Positions 1-12,562 of a stretch of DNA of 64,000 bases are shown here, piece after piece (position 1 is the stretch's first letter; every line of letters starts with the position of its first letter). Origin of the DNA: Cristatella mucedo (lineage: Eukaryota > Bryozoa > Phylactolaemata > Cristatellidae); NCBI GenBank assembly GCA_009760855.2, contig WPIO01000010.1:3684501-3748500 (forward strand), in the 5' to 3' direction. The position numbers and the translations under genes are program-made. The notes below the pieces were generated by a model. The model was not told the DNA's origin. It saw nothing but the letters and a program-made list of their open reading frames with translations, and made no database searches.

Positions 1-249
1 ATGCACGAGAGTTGCAGCGATTTTGAGATAACCCTAATGAGAATGCACTATCGTGGCCTTACCGAATGAGCGAGTCCCGGCTGATGCTTCATGCTTATGG
101 AGGGAAATCGTGCTGCAGAAATGCAGCACGATCGGGCTCCGATTTTGGCAATATTCTCTAACTGGAAGTTGGTCGAGTTGACAATGAAGGCAAAATACTA
201 CGAAAAGACAAGTCGTTATGGAATGGCACCCCCGAATTACAAGAAAACG

Positions 250-1430
<1,181 letters not shown>

Positions 1431-1575
1431 GCTGATTTAATAGCCTCAAGTATATAACGGCAGAAGAACATTGAAGGCTCTCATCACTGCTTGCAATTGG
1501 CAATAAAGGATCGCCCACTGCAGAATTCATATGCACGACCTCATTCATTAAGAGCGAGCACCTTCCCTCCTGGGC
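1431..1575 (-). mobile_element. SINE-2 (tRNA-derived) copy 1
   Basis: Reverse orientation: GCTGATTTAATAGCCTC, GGCAGAAGAAC, TGCTTGCAATTGGCAATAAAGGATCG..., degraded B-box region. One of eight copies in the window. Confidence 0.65.
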
Positions 1576-1986
1576 TATCATGGCCCAATAAGTGCCCTTT
1601 GTCGTAATTCGCTGCTCTCGACAGAACTTCGCCTACATGCACAATGTTACCGTTGCCTCTTTGCTACACCTATAAGTGCCTCGCCCGTGGAATTATCGAA
1701 GCATACGCGTACGCCAGCGTTCCGCTCAAGGCGTTGGACGACTACCCGCATCTTCAAAAGGCAGCAGATCTCTCTGGGCTAGCTTAGTTTTGTACAACTC
1801 TGCTTGATCAGCTAAGGTTGCTCTCCTGGAAACTATGACATTACCACCGACTATCAATCTCTGAAGAAAATGCGACAAATAAAGGTTGAGTGCAAATGTG
1901 ATCTACTTCAAATGATGTTCGCGCTTTCGCTCGGACAGAGTTATTCATATATGAATATTTTTTTCAAGCGAGATACTAAACACAGA

Positions 1987-1987
<1 letters not shown>

Positions 1988-2035
<48 letters not shown>

Positions 2036-2085
2036 ACGCAGACATATACACACACACATACACTAGCACACAAACACAGGCTCGA
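1988..2085. repeat. (CA)n microsatellite
   Basis: Pure CA to about 2030, then degenerate CACATACACACA to about 2080. Confidence 0.95.
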
Positions 2086-2139
2086 ATTTGTTGAACTATA
2101 ACAAAATCTCCCATAATTCGCTTGAACGTGGTTTGGTTA

Positions 2140-3075
2140 ATAATAATAATAATAATAATTCGCTTGATAAAGCGCCCTCAGAGAACTTAATCTCTCTCTA
2201 GGCGCTTTACAATTGCTGTAAAGTGAAATGCAATTGAATGGTAAGTAAAATCATGCTTGAAAAACAAACGAAATGAATAATATGGTTAGGGGTGACATGC
2301 ACAGGGTCAGCATGCAAATGTGGTTAGTGGCAGCATGCACAGTGTCAGCACGCATAAGTACATCAAGGACGAATCACAGGGACCCACTAAATGCTGTCCT
2401 AAATAGGTGTTTTTAAATTCCTTTTAAATGTGGTCAGGTCAGGGGATGTTCTGATGCAGGTCGGGAGGCAGTTCCAGGCTTTGGGAGCATATGAACTAAA
2501 TGCACGGTCTCCAAAGGATTTGAGGTTTGTATGAGGTATTCGTAGACTGTTGGATTCCGAAAAGCGGGTGGTACGATGCTTGGCCTGATGGGGTATTATA
2601 TCTGAAAGATAAGCTGGAGCCATAGAATGAAGGGACCTAAAAGTGAGCGACAAAACCTTGAAGTCAATCCGTTGCTTGACTGGTAGCCAGTGCAGGTCGG
2701 CGAGAAGTGGAGTAATGTGGCAATTGCGACGCTCACGGCAGACAAGTCTAGCTGCCGAGTTTTGCACCAGCTGCAATCGCCTGATCGCACATGCTGGTAG
2801 GCCAGTAAGCAGTGAGTTGCAGAAGTCGAGACGGAATGTCACGAATGCATGGACCAACTTGGACGTGGTATCTTTATCTAAACAAGCCCGAATTTTAGCA
2901 ATGTTATGAAGCTGAAAATAGGCGGATTTGACTGTGGAGCTGATATGGTCGTCTAACGAGAGGTCGCTTTGGAATATGACACCTAGAATGGTTCCAAATG
3001 AAAAGTGCTTAGCAATGACAGTTTCCCCGTATGCAGACGGTGATGAGTGAAAACCAATTAACATGTTCACGCTAA
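2140..3075 (-). mobile_element. CR1/L2-like LINE family 1, 3' portion (copy A)
   Basis: A minus-strand ORF (2399-3070) encodes the RT C-terminal region: R-L-D-F-C-N-S-L-L-T-G-L-P, Q-N-S-A-A-R-L-V, D-L-H-W-L-P-V-K-Q-R-I and G-D-R-A-F-S..A-W-N. A 3' UTR follows, ending in a (TTA)n tail (seen as AATAAT.. at 2140-2160). The copy is 5'-truncated, lacks endonuclease and most RT, and is nearly identical to copy H at 54.5 kb. Confidence 0.9.
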
Positions 3076-3395
3076 GAGGTTAAACGACATACACAATACT
3101 GTGGCATCTCAGGCAAACGCCCTCAGAGCCTTCGTGTTACTTATAGAATTCATTAAATGCATAGTTAAGCAACAGTTACCGCTGCTACTGCTGCTCTGAT
3201 TTTCTGTCGCATCCTCGCAGTAAAACGATCGCAATTAGGGCCCATCCATTATTTCTAGGTGTCTGCAGAAGACAATGGCAATGGAGGTTGAATATCTAAT
3301 TGGAGTTATAAGGGTATTGGGCTAAACAAAGTTTGAGACTTACTTCACATTTCGTGCTTCTAGAAAACTAAAGAAAAAGATGAGACAGGTAGAAA

Positions 3396-3808
<413 letters not shown>

Positions 3809-4254
3809 GAACATTTATAAGAGCGCGAACCCTACCATCCCTAACGAAATATACGTACGTCTATTGTAAAACGTCTCATTACGGGCTTAGGAAATTTTTA
3901 GGCAGCTCACCATTTAACTAATCAAGCCTTTAACCTCACCTTTTGTCCTTGAATTACTTCTGCCATTCCTATCAAAGATTGATCTTGCTTGTATACAAGA
4001 CACCTAAATTTTGTGAATAACTGTAGCTAGGCTTGTCTGACGCGATCGAAGAAACTACAGTGTTACACAGTGATCGCTAAAACTACCGTTTTCTTTCTTG
4101 CCTGCATCAAGGCTCGCTATTAAGCAGAATGTAAACTTTTATGGTCACGGTCAATCGCTTCAGGCTCCTTCGTTCTCTGGCTCCGGCTTGCTCATCTTGA
4201 GCACTCACTCATTAAGCCACGCCTCTGGCCCCTCCCCGATCCTCTGACTGTGAT

Positions 4255-4400
4255 CGTTAGGTGCGCCTCAGTCCAGCCTCGAACCCTGTCCGGAGACCGT
4301 GCCTTCGGCTCGCATGCTCCCAGTGAACCTCGGAAAATTTCTACCCACAGACATAACAGGAAATCCTCCGACATCGAAAACAATGCCTGAGAACCCGCAT
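4255..4400 (+). mobile_element. Old LINE family 1 remnant
   Basis: On the + strand, the stretch around CGGAGACCGTGCCTTCGGC..CATGCTCCCA resembles the G-D-R-A-F-S-S-Y-A-P-K-A-W-N segment of the family but is heavily mutated. Confidence 0.4.
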
Positions 4401-4639
4401 CATTTTCTCCGTCCTTGTGAGTTTTCATTTTTATGCTTTTTGTGGTCTGATTGTGGGCATTACAAACAATCGGTTTATATGCTTCCTTTTCAGCATAATC
4501 AAAGTGCTCAGAAAGAGATATTGTTGTATCGAGATATAGTTCTCCTAAGTGCTACAAAATGTAATGACTATCGTTAATAATAGCGTTGACGGTAACTATT
4601 TAGGTTTCCTTCTAGATCTGATGCTTTTGTTAAAATACT

Positions 4640-4797
4640 AGCTGATTTAAAAACTCTTTTTGTATAGCGACAGAAGAGCCTTTACGACAATCACCTCCGC
4701 TTGCAGTGGCGATAAAGGATCGTCCACCGCAGGATTCGAACCCACGACCACGGGGCCGAGATCGTGAAAAGCAACCGCCTTACCTACTGTTAAGAGT
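4640..4797 (-). mobile_element. SINE-2 copy 2
   Basis: GCTGATTTAAAAACTC, GCGACAGAAGAGCCTTTACG, CGATAAAGGATCGTCCACCG and GGATTCGAACCC, the complement of a pol III B-box GGGTTCGAATCC. Confidence 0.8.
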
Positions 4798-5423
4798 AGA
4801 ATAGAGGCTCCAAAACTAAACTCAAGTCAGCACAACTCTTGTAACAGACGATATTCCTCACCGCCTTGCGATAAACATTGATGGAACAAGCGCCTCAAAG
4901 CACTTTTGAAAAGCCGTGGAAACTGCTATGATTGAGGTAGGTATGTAAGAATAGCAGAGTACGACTTCACTGAAGATCGCCAACATCTTAACTGCAAGTC
5001 GATGTTCATAATGTTTAGTTCGAAATTCTGCTGTGGAAAACTTCCACGTGTGCAATTGACGACAGCACGGATGAAGAATAATCACTTCAGAGGCCTGCTT
5101 GCAAGGTCTAAGTCACAGATTAGGACAAATTATTTGTTTCCTAAAGATTTTTACTCGGGAGCCTTTTATAACCTCTAAGAATTGTCACAAGCACGCTGAT
5201 TTAGAATGCCAACTTTGTACCACGAATATCTTACGCCAGCCCACTTCTCTGGGGTTTTTAATGCGTTTAATTACGCTTACATTTTCCAATTCATAAATAT
5301 CTGAATATGTACGCAAAATGCTCATGGAATCAGGAGGATGATACGTACATGCTCAGACCTTCTCAGTCCAGAAAGACTACTCCAATCAAGATTCCTATAG
5401 ATTCGCAGCAGAATATTAGTACT

Positions 5424-5817
5424 AATACAAATAATAACAATAATCTATTGTATAGGGTCCTCAGACAACTTGAGCTCTTTCTAGGCCCTTTGAATGTGCT
5501 GTAAAAGAAGCACGATCATACAATTAGTGGTCATATCCACCTTGTCAACATGTACAATATGTGTTAACAGTGGTAACGTGCCCACAGAGTCAGCACGCAT
5601 AAGCACAAAGGACACATCACAAGGACCCAGAAAATGCTGTTAGGAACAGATGCGTTTTAAGTTTCTCTTTAAATGTCTCATGTCAAGAGATGCCGTGACC
5701 TCAGTTGGGAGTGAGCTCCGGGCTCTGGGAGCCGACGAACTAAAGATACGGACTCCGAAGGATTAGAGGTTGGTTCGAGGCACAGCTCAGCGGTTTGAGT
5801 CGGATGAGCAGGTGGCA
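5424..5817 (-). mobile_element. LINE family 1 fragment, interrupted by an unclassified repeat
   Basis: Starts with an AATAATAAC tail and CTCAGACAACTTGAGCTC, matching the family 3' UTR. Reaches the segment equivalent to GATTCCGAAAAGCGGGTGG, where homology to the 5818-6300 repeat takes over. Confidence 0.65.
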
Positions 5818-6300
5818 ATGTTACAAACGTAGCGTGCGGCTATCGCATTCGGTCAGAACGAGGCCGCAAGCACAGCGCTCGCAGCGGCGCGCTAGTCGCA
5901 GCCGACGTGCGACGACTACCGGTGACGTCTGAACATTGTAGCACGGCTAGCAACTCGCACGTGCTGCACCGATGCAGGCAGCTATTCAGGCCGACAGTAG
6001 CAGGAACGCGGCAGTGCCGAAGAGCGCTCATACCTTGACATATCGAGTCCATATCCATAATGCAGGCAAATATATTCGACAGCAGCCGACAGTTACAGGC
6101 GTTCAATGGCGGCCATGACGTACACCGACGACTCTGTGGCCTAGAGCTCCAATGCCGAAGCCGAGTCTCGAATCCCAACTGCCAGCCTATCTCAGGGCGG
6201 CGGCTTTTTACACGTCCTCGGTAATAAACCGTCCAACAATTGCATAGTCGTGCATAATAAATATTGCCGTAGTCCGGTGGGTTTAGCTGGCGATGCCATT
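5818..6300. repeat. Unclassified ~480-bp dispersed repeat, copy 1
   Basis: Alignable along its length with 48565-49050 in the same orientation. Shared blocks include ACAAACG.AGCGTGCGGC, CTAGTCGCAGCCGACG, TGTAGCACGGCTAGCAACT, GCACGTGCTGCACC and GGTTTAGCTGGC. No recognisable protein, RNA-gene promoter or terminal inverted repeat. It sits in a LINE fragment. Confidence 0.75.
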
Positions 6301-6904
6301 TCAAATATTAGTCAAAGCCTATTAATCAGCGAACTTAGACTAGAGCTTAGACTAGAACTTGGACTAGAAAAATATGTAGTGGAGAACAAGTTGCAGGGAA
6401 GGAAACGAATGAGCTCTGCTGTGGCGCTAGCGGTGCCCCACTCAAGGGGTAGCGTCGGAGATGAGGCAGCTTGCCATACTCACATTACGCCACCTAGTCA
6501 CTTGACAATTGCCACGAGGGGGGCTTCCGTGCATGCTGTTTTCGTAACGCTATTAAGTTACGATGGAAATAACTTCTATAGCTGCATACGGAAAGATGCA
6601 TTTTCTACGAAAGAAGTAGTGCTGCATGGGTAAGATCACATTTGGCCTATTCGGAAAAACTTAAGGCCTAGACGAAGGCATAAGCTAAACGAGTGGCGCT
6701 TATTTGCGTCAGAGAAGGTAATTCATTAAAGCTGCCAATACACGTTCTGTCTCGCTTCTTCTCTGATTGTGTCCAGATGTGGTCTTTATTTTTTGGAAGT
6801 TTACTTTTGGTAGTTTGCTTTTCGAATTGCTTCCTTCTAGCCGCTCCACCACGTGACTGATAGCGAGGAAAGTGCCTTGTTTTAGGGAGCTAAGAAAAGG
6901 CCCT

Positions 6905-7000
6905 CCGCGATGCACCTCCAAATGAATTTTAAGCTTTTCCGCGATATCTTTCATCAACCACCGCCTTGCCACATAATAATCTGATTCCTATGCTAAGCTT
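6905..7000. repeat. Dispersed repeat remnant, pairs with 23690-23785
   Basis: Shares GATGCAC.TCC, TGAATTT.AGCTT.TCCG, CCACCGCCT and ATCTGATTCCTATG in the same order and spacing as 23690-23785. In the minus frame both read R-R-W-x-x-K-x-x-x-E-K-L-K. The parent element is not recognised. Confidence 0.5.
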
Positions 7001-7004
7001 CTCC

Positions 7005-7325
7005 CCAATCAAGCTGGACGTCGTACCACCCGCTTTTCTGGCACAAATCGCCTAGCTGAGCCTTGAACCGATATCAAATCCTTTGAACCGTGCTTTTACT
7101 TTGTATTCTCTCAAAGCATGGAACTCACTCCTGAGCGATGTCATAATATCCGCCTCACCTGGCGACATTTAAGAAAGTTCTCACGTAATTTTCTGAATCC
7201 TTGAGATAATGCCTCTGTTTGCTGATTCGTGACACCTTGCATGTTACCGCTAACCAAATTACACAAGTTGACACTGCCTATTACCGATAACCGTATGACC
7301 ATGCTTCCTTAACAGTAAATTCCTG
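7005..7325 (+). mobile_element. Old LINE family 1 remnant
   Basis: The + strand carries CGTCGTACCACCCGCTTTTC, the sequence for R-T-T-R-F-S, then degraded equivalents of the G-D-R-A-F, K-A-W-N and T-F-K-K segments and part of the 3' UTR. Confidence 0.6.
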
Positions 7326-7919
7326 AAAAAAGATTAAATTCACTCAGGGTGTTATTGAGTTGTGATCTCTCGCACTATTACAATAGTCTGTCTGATTAAC
7401 AAGCCAGCATTTCAGTGTAGAGAGGTCGTACGTGCAGAGAATATGTATGTAGATAGTTGCGTCGTGAGAGATTGCATATGAAGCTGAAGGGCTTAGGCGG
7501 CAAACCAGCATGCGTCTTTGGTTGGTAAACGGGTCGTTAAACCTACAGACCATCCCTTTTATCTTGTTGCTAAGAGACCTGCCGATCAAAAATGTAGCGT
7601 GGCAGTTGAGCCCTCAATGGCAAGCTGGCCTCACAAATGCAACGGCGATTAAAGCGGGGATTAAACAACTCTGACTGTCTTGGTATCCCCTGTAATACAT
7701 ATGTATATGCTACCAGCGATCAGGCAGCTCCAACAGCTTTGCACGACACTTCGAGCATCAGTAGAAGTCAGCCTTTCATCAGCTCCTGCTACAGCAATCG
7801 AGGCTGGTGCCAAAACTACCAGAGACGCATAACCAGGCCTTAAAGAATATCGAGGCATGATCGAAAAATCTACCTGTGAAATTTACTTACGTGTAATTTA
7901 CTTACGTTTTCTGTCTCAA

Positions 7920-7922
<3 letters not shown>

Positions 7923-7998
<76 letters not shown>
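7923..7998. repeat. (TC)n microsatellite
   Basis: Pure TC, one of the few long tracts with pyrimidines on the + strand. Confidence 0.98.
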
Positions 7999-8000
<2 letters not shown>

Positions 8001-8263
8001 GTCACTAGTAATCACCCAATGGAGACTATTGCATTAAAAAAAAGATAGGATACTGATCGCCGATGGGGGACACCATTGTCATCGCTGCCATTTCAAGAGC
8101 TTGTCGTACCTCGCCACCAACTCGAACTTACTTGGCTATGCTTGCCAGTGTCTGCTAAGAGGTTGCTGGTAGGTTACTGCATAATCATGTCTTCAATCGC
8201 AATTTAACCGTAGTAATACATCAGCAGAATCAGCAGACACTTGCTGTTTATCTAATCGTATAT

Positions 8264-8293
8264 TATATTATTATTAATATTATTATATTATAG

Positions 8294-8325
<32 letters not shown>

Positions 8326-8345
8326 TTATTTATTTGTATTATATG
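8264..8345. repeat. TA/TTA-rich stretch
   Basis: TATTATTAATATT and (TA)n within AT-rich DNA. Confidence 0.9.
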
Positions 8346-9582
8346 TATATGTATTTATATGTATACGCACCTGCTGTACTTATCATCAACGCATCATTTG
8401 AAAGACGGGTACCAATAGGCTACTGCGGGAAGTATCTGGACCTTGGATGTCCAGAATGCGAATGGTTTCTAATTTGTGTTTACATTTGTTTGCTTGTGCC
8501 CTGAAAGCCGTCTGCTATCGCTGTACAGGTACCGGCCGATGAGCCTGCGTTAGCACACGTCACGAAGCGAAGCGAGGTCAGGGTCGGGCACTCTTCGGCC
8601 TTTGTAGCTCACTGCTCCTGGCGCCACTGAGGGCGCCACTTTGCACCGACAGGGAAAAGCGGGTTAATGGACGGGATAGTCCCAATGCCACAGAAGCCCC
8701 GGCTCGGAATACCAGTCGCACTTTTGTCATTGCATAGCTGCCTAAGTGCCTACGGTTCGGTGCACCCCCTGACGTCAACGAAGGGAGCAGTGCACCCTCT
8801 AAGGTCAAAGAAGAGAAAGCGGTCCGCTAGCATTCAATGCTAACGCGAAGTGATCAGCCCAGCCGTTTTGATACCATTGTTATGCTTAAATGGCCCTCAT
8901 AATGCCGAAATCATTATCTGAAATATCAGTAAAAAGAAATTTTAAAGCTCATCTTGTGTAGTCAAATTTAATAGCATATTATATCCATTTGGAGGTTTGG
9001 TGTGCACAGTTGTGGGCAGTGAGATAAATATTTAGCTGAATTACGTAGGTTTAACGAAATTTACTAGCGTTATAAGACAGACATTTATAAGCAGTCCACA
9101 AATTTACGGAACATTACTAGTTGGATGGTAATACAGCGAGTGTAGATTGGCTGATCTAGGAGCAAAGTTTTTTATCACCAGTACGCTAAACGCGGTCGAA
9201 TTAATAGACAGACTTTTGAATCGCTACTGCAACCTTAAAATTTGTCATCAATTTCGCATAGAAAATCACTAGCTATCAATAATAACCTGGTAACAACTCC
9301 AGAAGTAACCAGAAATACCGGGCTCGGCAGTGGAGCATTTTAGCACTGCACGCAAGTCCAGCTCGATCCCAATAGGGAATAGTTGCATGACAAGGCAAAC
9401 TTAAATTTCACGGGGCATAAAAAATTTGACACACTTATCTGATATTGATGGCAGTCGAGGAAGTAAGTTGGAAATTAGAGCAATGATTAGGATCTAAGCA
9501 AATTGCTCATTCGTTTTTATGGTTGTTAAGGTGCTCGTTAATCAATAAATAGTGATTTTTTTCCAAAGGTTATAGGGGTTTA

Positions 9583-10550
9583 GTAATAATAAAAATAATA
9601 ATAATAATAACTACACAATTGATAAAGTGCCCTCAGAGAACTCAATCTCTTTTAGGTGCTTTACATTTGTTGCAAAGGAAGCACGATCGAATGATTGGTA
9701 ATAGCATGCTCAATAAATAACAAGAATAACATGGTTAGGGGTGACATGCACAGGGCCAGCATGCAAGCTTGGTCAGTGGCAGCATGCAGCAGTGTCAGCA
9801 CGCATAGGCACATAAAGGACAAATCACAGCGACCTACTAATGCTGTGCTAAATAGGTGTGTTTTTAATTTCTTTTTAAATGTTGTCAAGTCAGGGAACGT
9901 CGTGACTCAAGTCGAGGTGAGTTCCAGGCTTTGGGAGCATACGATCTAAATCACGGTCTCCGAAGGATTTGAGGTTTGTACGAGGTATTGCGGAACAGTT
10001 AGATTCCGAAAAGCGGGTGGTACAATACTTAGCCTGGTGGGGCAGTAGCTCTGATAGGTATGCTGGAGCCAAAGAATGAAGTGACCTAAAAGTGAGTGAC
10101 CAAACCTTGAAGTCGATGCGTTGCTTGGCTGATAGCCAGTGCATGTCGGCGAGAGGTGGTGTGATGTGGTCACTGCGACGCTTACGACAGACAAGCCTAG
10201 CTGCAGAGTTTCGCACGAGCTGTAATCGCCTGCTTGTACATGCCGGTAGGCCTGCAAGCAGTGAGTTACAGAAGTCAAGATGTGATGTCACAAATGTATG
10301 GAGAAACTTAGATGTGGTATCCTTGTCTAAACAAGCCCGAATTTTAGCATTGTTGTGTAGCTGAATTTAGGCAGATGATTGTGGACCTAATGTGGTCGTC
10401 TAATGAAAGGTCACTTTGGAGCATGACACCTAGATTTCGTACAGATTCAACAAGAGATAAGCTGGCAGAGCCGATTTTGAGCGTTAAGCTTGCAATTTCT
10501 GAATCGCGCTTGAATCACACTGAATCACATTATTTTATTTTCATTGTTTC
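9583..10550 (-). mobile_element. LINE family 1 copy B
   Basis: Tail (AATAAT)n at about 9587-9610, then the family 3' UTR. RT C-terminal frames: L-D-F-C-N-S-L-L-A-G-L-P-A-C and N-S-A-A-R-L-V-C in 9890-10291, with T-T-F-K-K-K-L-K-T-H-L-F in a different frame, so it is frameshifted. Confidence 0.85.
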
Positions 10551-11039
10551 AAGGTAGATTGCTACATACACGCTGGACTTTATACGGGTTTTTACATGAA
10601 AATGCATCGTTGATATTTGTGGCAAGTGGTAACTGTTTCGCATCTTTAAAGTTAGTTCATTGGTTAATGGTAGGTGCGAGTTGCTTAAGTCTAGTTCAGT
10701 TTCAGTGTAGTCTTTTTCGCGTTGACAATTATTTATGATTTACAAAGTGCTTGCTAATTTATTGGTTGTTTAGGTGTTCGGACTGTTTATTCGTACCACC
10801 TTAGTTACTATTGGCTATTAGGCTATTATTGAAACTTCATTTTATCGTACCAAATAAGCCAGGTTTTGACAGTTTCAGAGCTCATTAGTGATTCGTGAAA
10901 TAGATTTATGAGATACCAGATACGTCAGGATTATAGTAATACCAATGCTAATAAATTGTGTAATGCTATAGGAAAACTAAAGTCATTTGTAGACACTTTA
11001 AATATAATGAAAGGCAAGAAAATTAATTGATTAGTGATA

Positions 11040-11650
11040 CCTTGCACAATTTAAGCGCGTACAAGCACACAGAAGACAATTCACAAGGACACAGCAAGTG
11101 ATGTGAGGAACAGGTGTATTTTTAACGTCGTTTTAAATTTCGTCGAGTAAGAAGATGTCGCGACGTCCCTTGTGAGTTCCATGATTTACGAGAATAGAAG
11201 CTGGGGGCTAGGTTTTTTAAGGGATTTGAGGTTGGTTAATCGCACTGCTGAAATAGCGGGTGATGCAATGCGAAGCCTGATTAAGAAGCATTTCAAATTG
11301 ATGCCTGGGCATGCGAATGGAGTGATCTAACATCGAGTAACAGAATCGTGAAGTCTACACATGTTTTTATGGTTAAGCCTATGCAGACCTGTGAGAATTT
11401 CTGCAATCAGGAAGTTGCGAAGCACACGAGGGACAAGCTTAGCTGCAGAGTTTTGTTACAACTGTAAGCGTCTTACAGTTGTACCGGCATGAAGAGATGA
11501 GAGTAGTAAGCTACAGAAGTCTAGACAGGATGTCACAAATGCACGGATCACAGCCTGCAATGCTGCGTAGCTGAAAGTAGGCAGACTTGACAACAGGAGC
11601 TAAAGTGATGCTACAGTGAAATGTATCTTGAGAACAGGACCGTCAGATTC
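11040..11650 (-). mobile_element. Old LINE family 1 copy C
   Basis: Follows the same order of blocks as copies A and B (ACAAGGACACAG.., GATGTCGCGACG.., CTACAGAAGTCTAGAC.GGATGTCACAAATGCA) with many substitutions and indels. No frame survives. Confidence 0.6.
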
Positions 11651-11920
11651 CAAGGAGAGGCTAAGACAGACATTGTGACCGGGCCCATTTTTAAGGATAG
11701 GCTTTCCAGTTTCTATGTAGCACTAGCTTTACCGATAGCTGTTAAGTTAGTTTTATCGTCATTCTATTTGAAAATCTAGCTGCCACCAACGTGCAATCAT
11801 CAGCAATACATATACGAGAGATAGGAGAGTTTTAGCAGCTGAAAGGAAGAGAGTGACCAAAGTACTGCGGTACGTCGTCTGCATAAAAAACCTAGATTTT
11901 GCTTTGCAATTAAGTCGGCT

Positions 11921-11965
11921 AGAAAGAAAGAGAGAGGGAGGGAGAGAGGGAGGGAGAGAGGGAGA

Positions 11966-12040
<75 letters not shown>
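11921..12040. repeat. (GGGA)/(GA)n repeat
   Basis: AGAAAG, GGGAGGGAGAGA units, then pure GA. Confidence 0.95.
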
Positions 12041-12411
12041 TAAACTGGAAAGAAGCAGACCGGAAGCAGAAAGCCTTGCCTTCTCACTCCGTACTTTAGC
12101 GGTTTCTCAAATGATTGAACAGAAATAGGTAAAAATAGTAGTTTAAAGTGTACAATCACCGAAAATATCTGATCTAGAACGTTCCTTTGATGCGATTGGG
12201 CCATGCACATGCGCCATGTGACACAAGGAATCAGCCAGGGAACGATTCCAGCTCATGAAGGGTCGGCTGGGTTATCGAAAGGAATGCTGAACTCACCAAG
12301 TATGACGAACGAACGATTTCTGGAAAACAGGTTCGAAAGCAGATAGAAAAAATTGGTAATGAAGCAGCTATTGGCACCTGGGTGGCGGCGAAAGATGATT
12401 GTCCCTGGGTT

Positions 12412-12562
12412 TCAGTTCAGCCAGGGGTAAGGTACTTACTCTTCATGTACCGGTTCGTGGGTTCGAGTTCTGCAGTGGTCGATACTTTATTGACCACTGC
12501 AAGTGGTGGTAAAAGCCATGAAGCCCTTTCTTCCGCTTTATAAATGAGGCTTTTATATCAGC
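12412..12562 (+). mobile_element. SINE-2 copy 3
   Basis: Forward copy: GGGGTAAGGTACTTACTC, B-box GTGGGTTCGAGTTCTGC, TTTATTGACCACTGCAAGTGG, CTTTCTTCCGCTTTATAAATGA. Confidence 0.75.

Larger units (their letters stand above)
3809..5423. other. Intergenic, mostly unassigned
   Basis: Apart from a LINE remnant (4255-4400) and SINE-2 (4640-4797) I see no feature; ORFs are short and unrelated to known families. Confidence 0.55.
7326..9582. other. Intergenic, AT-leaning, mostly unassigned
   Basis: Contains the (TC)n at 7.9 kb and TA tract at 8.3 kb. No coding frame or RNA gene recognised. Confidence 0.55.
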
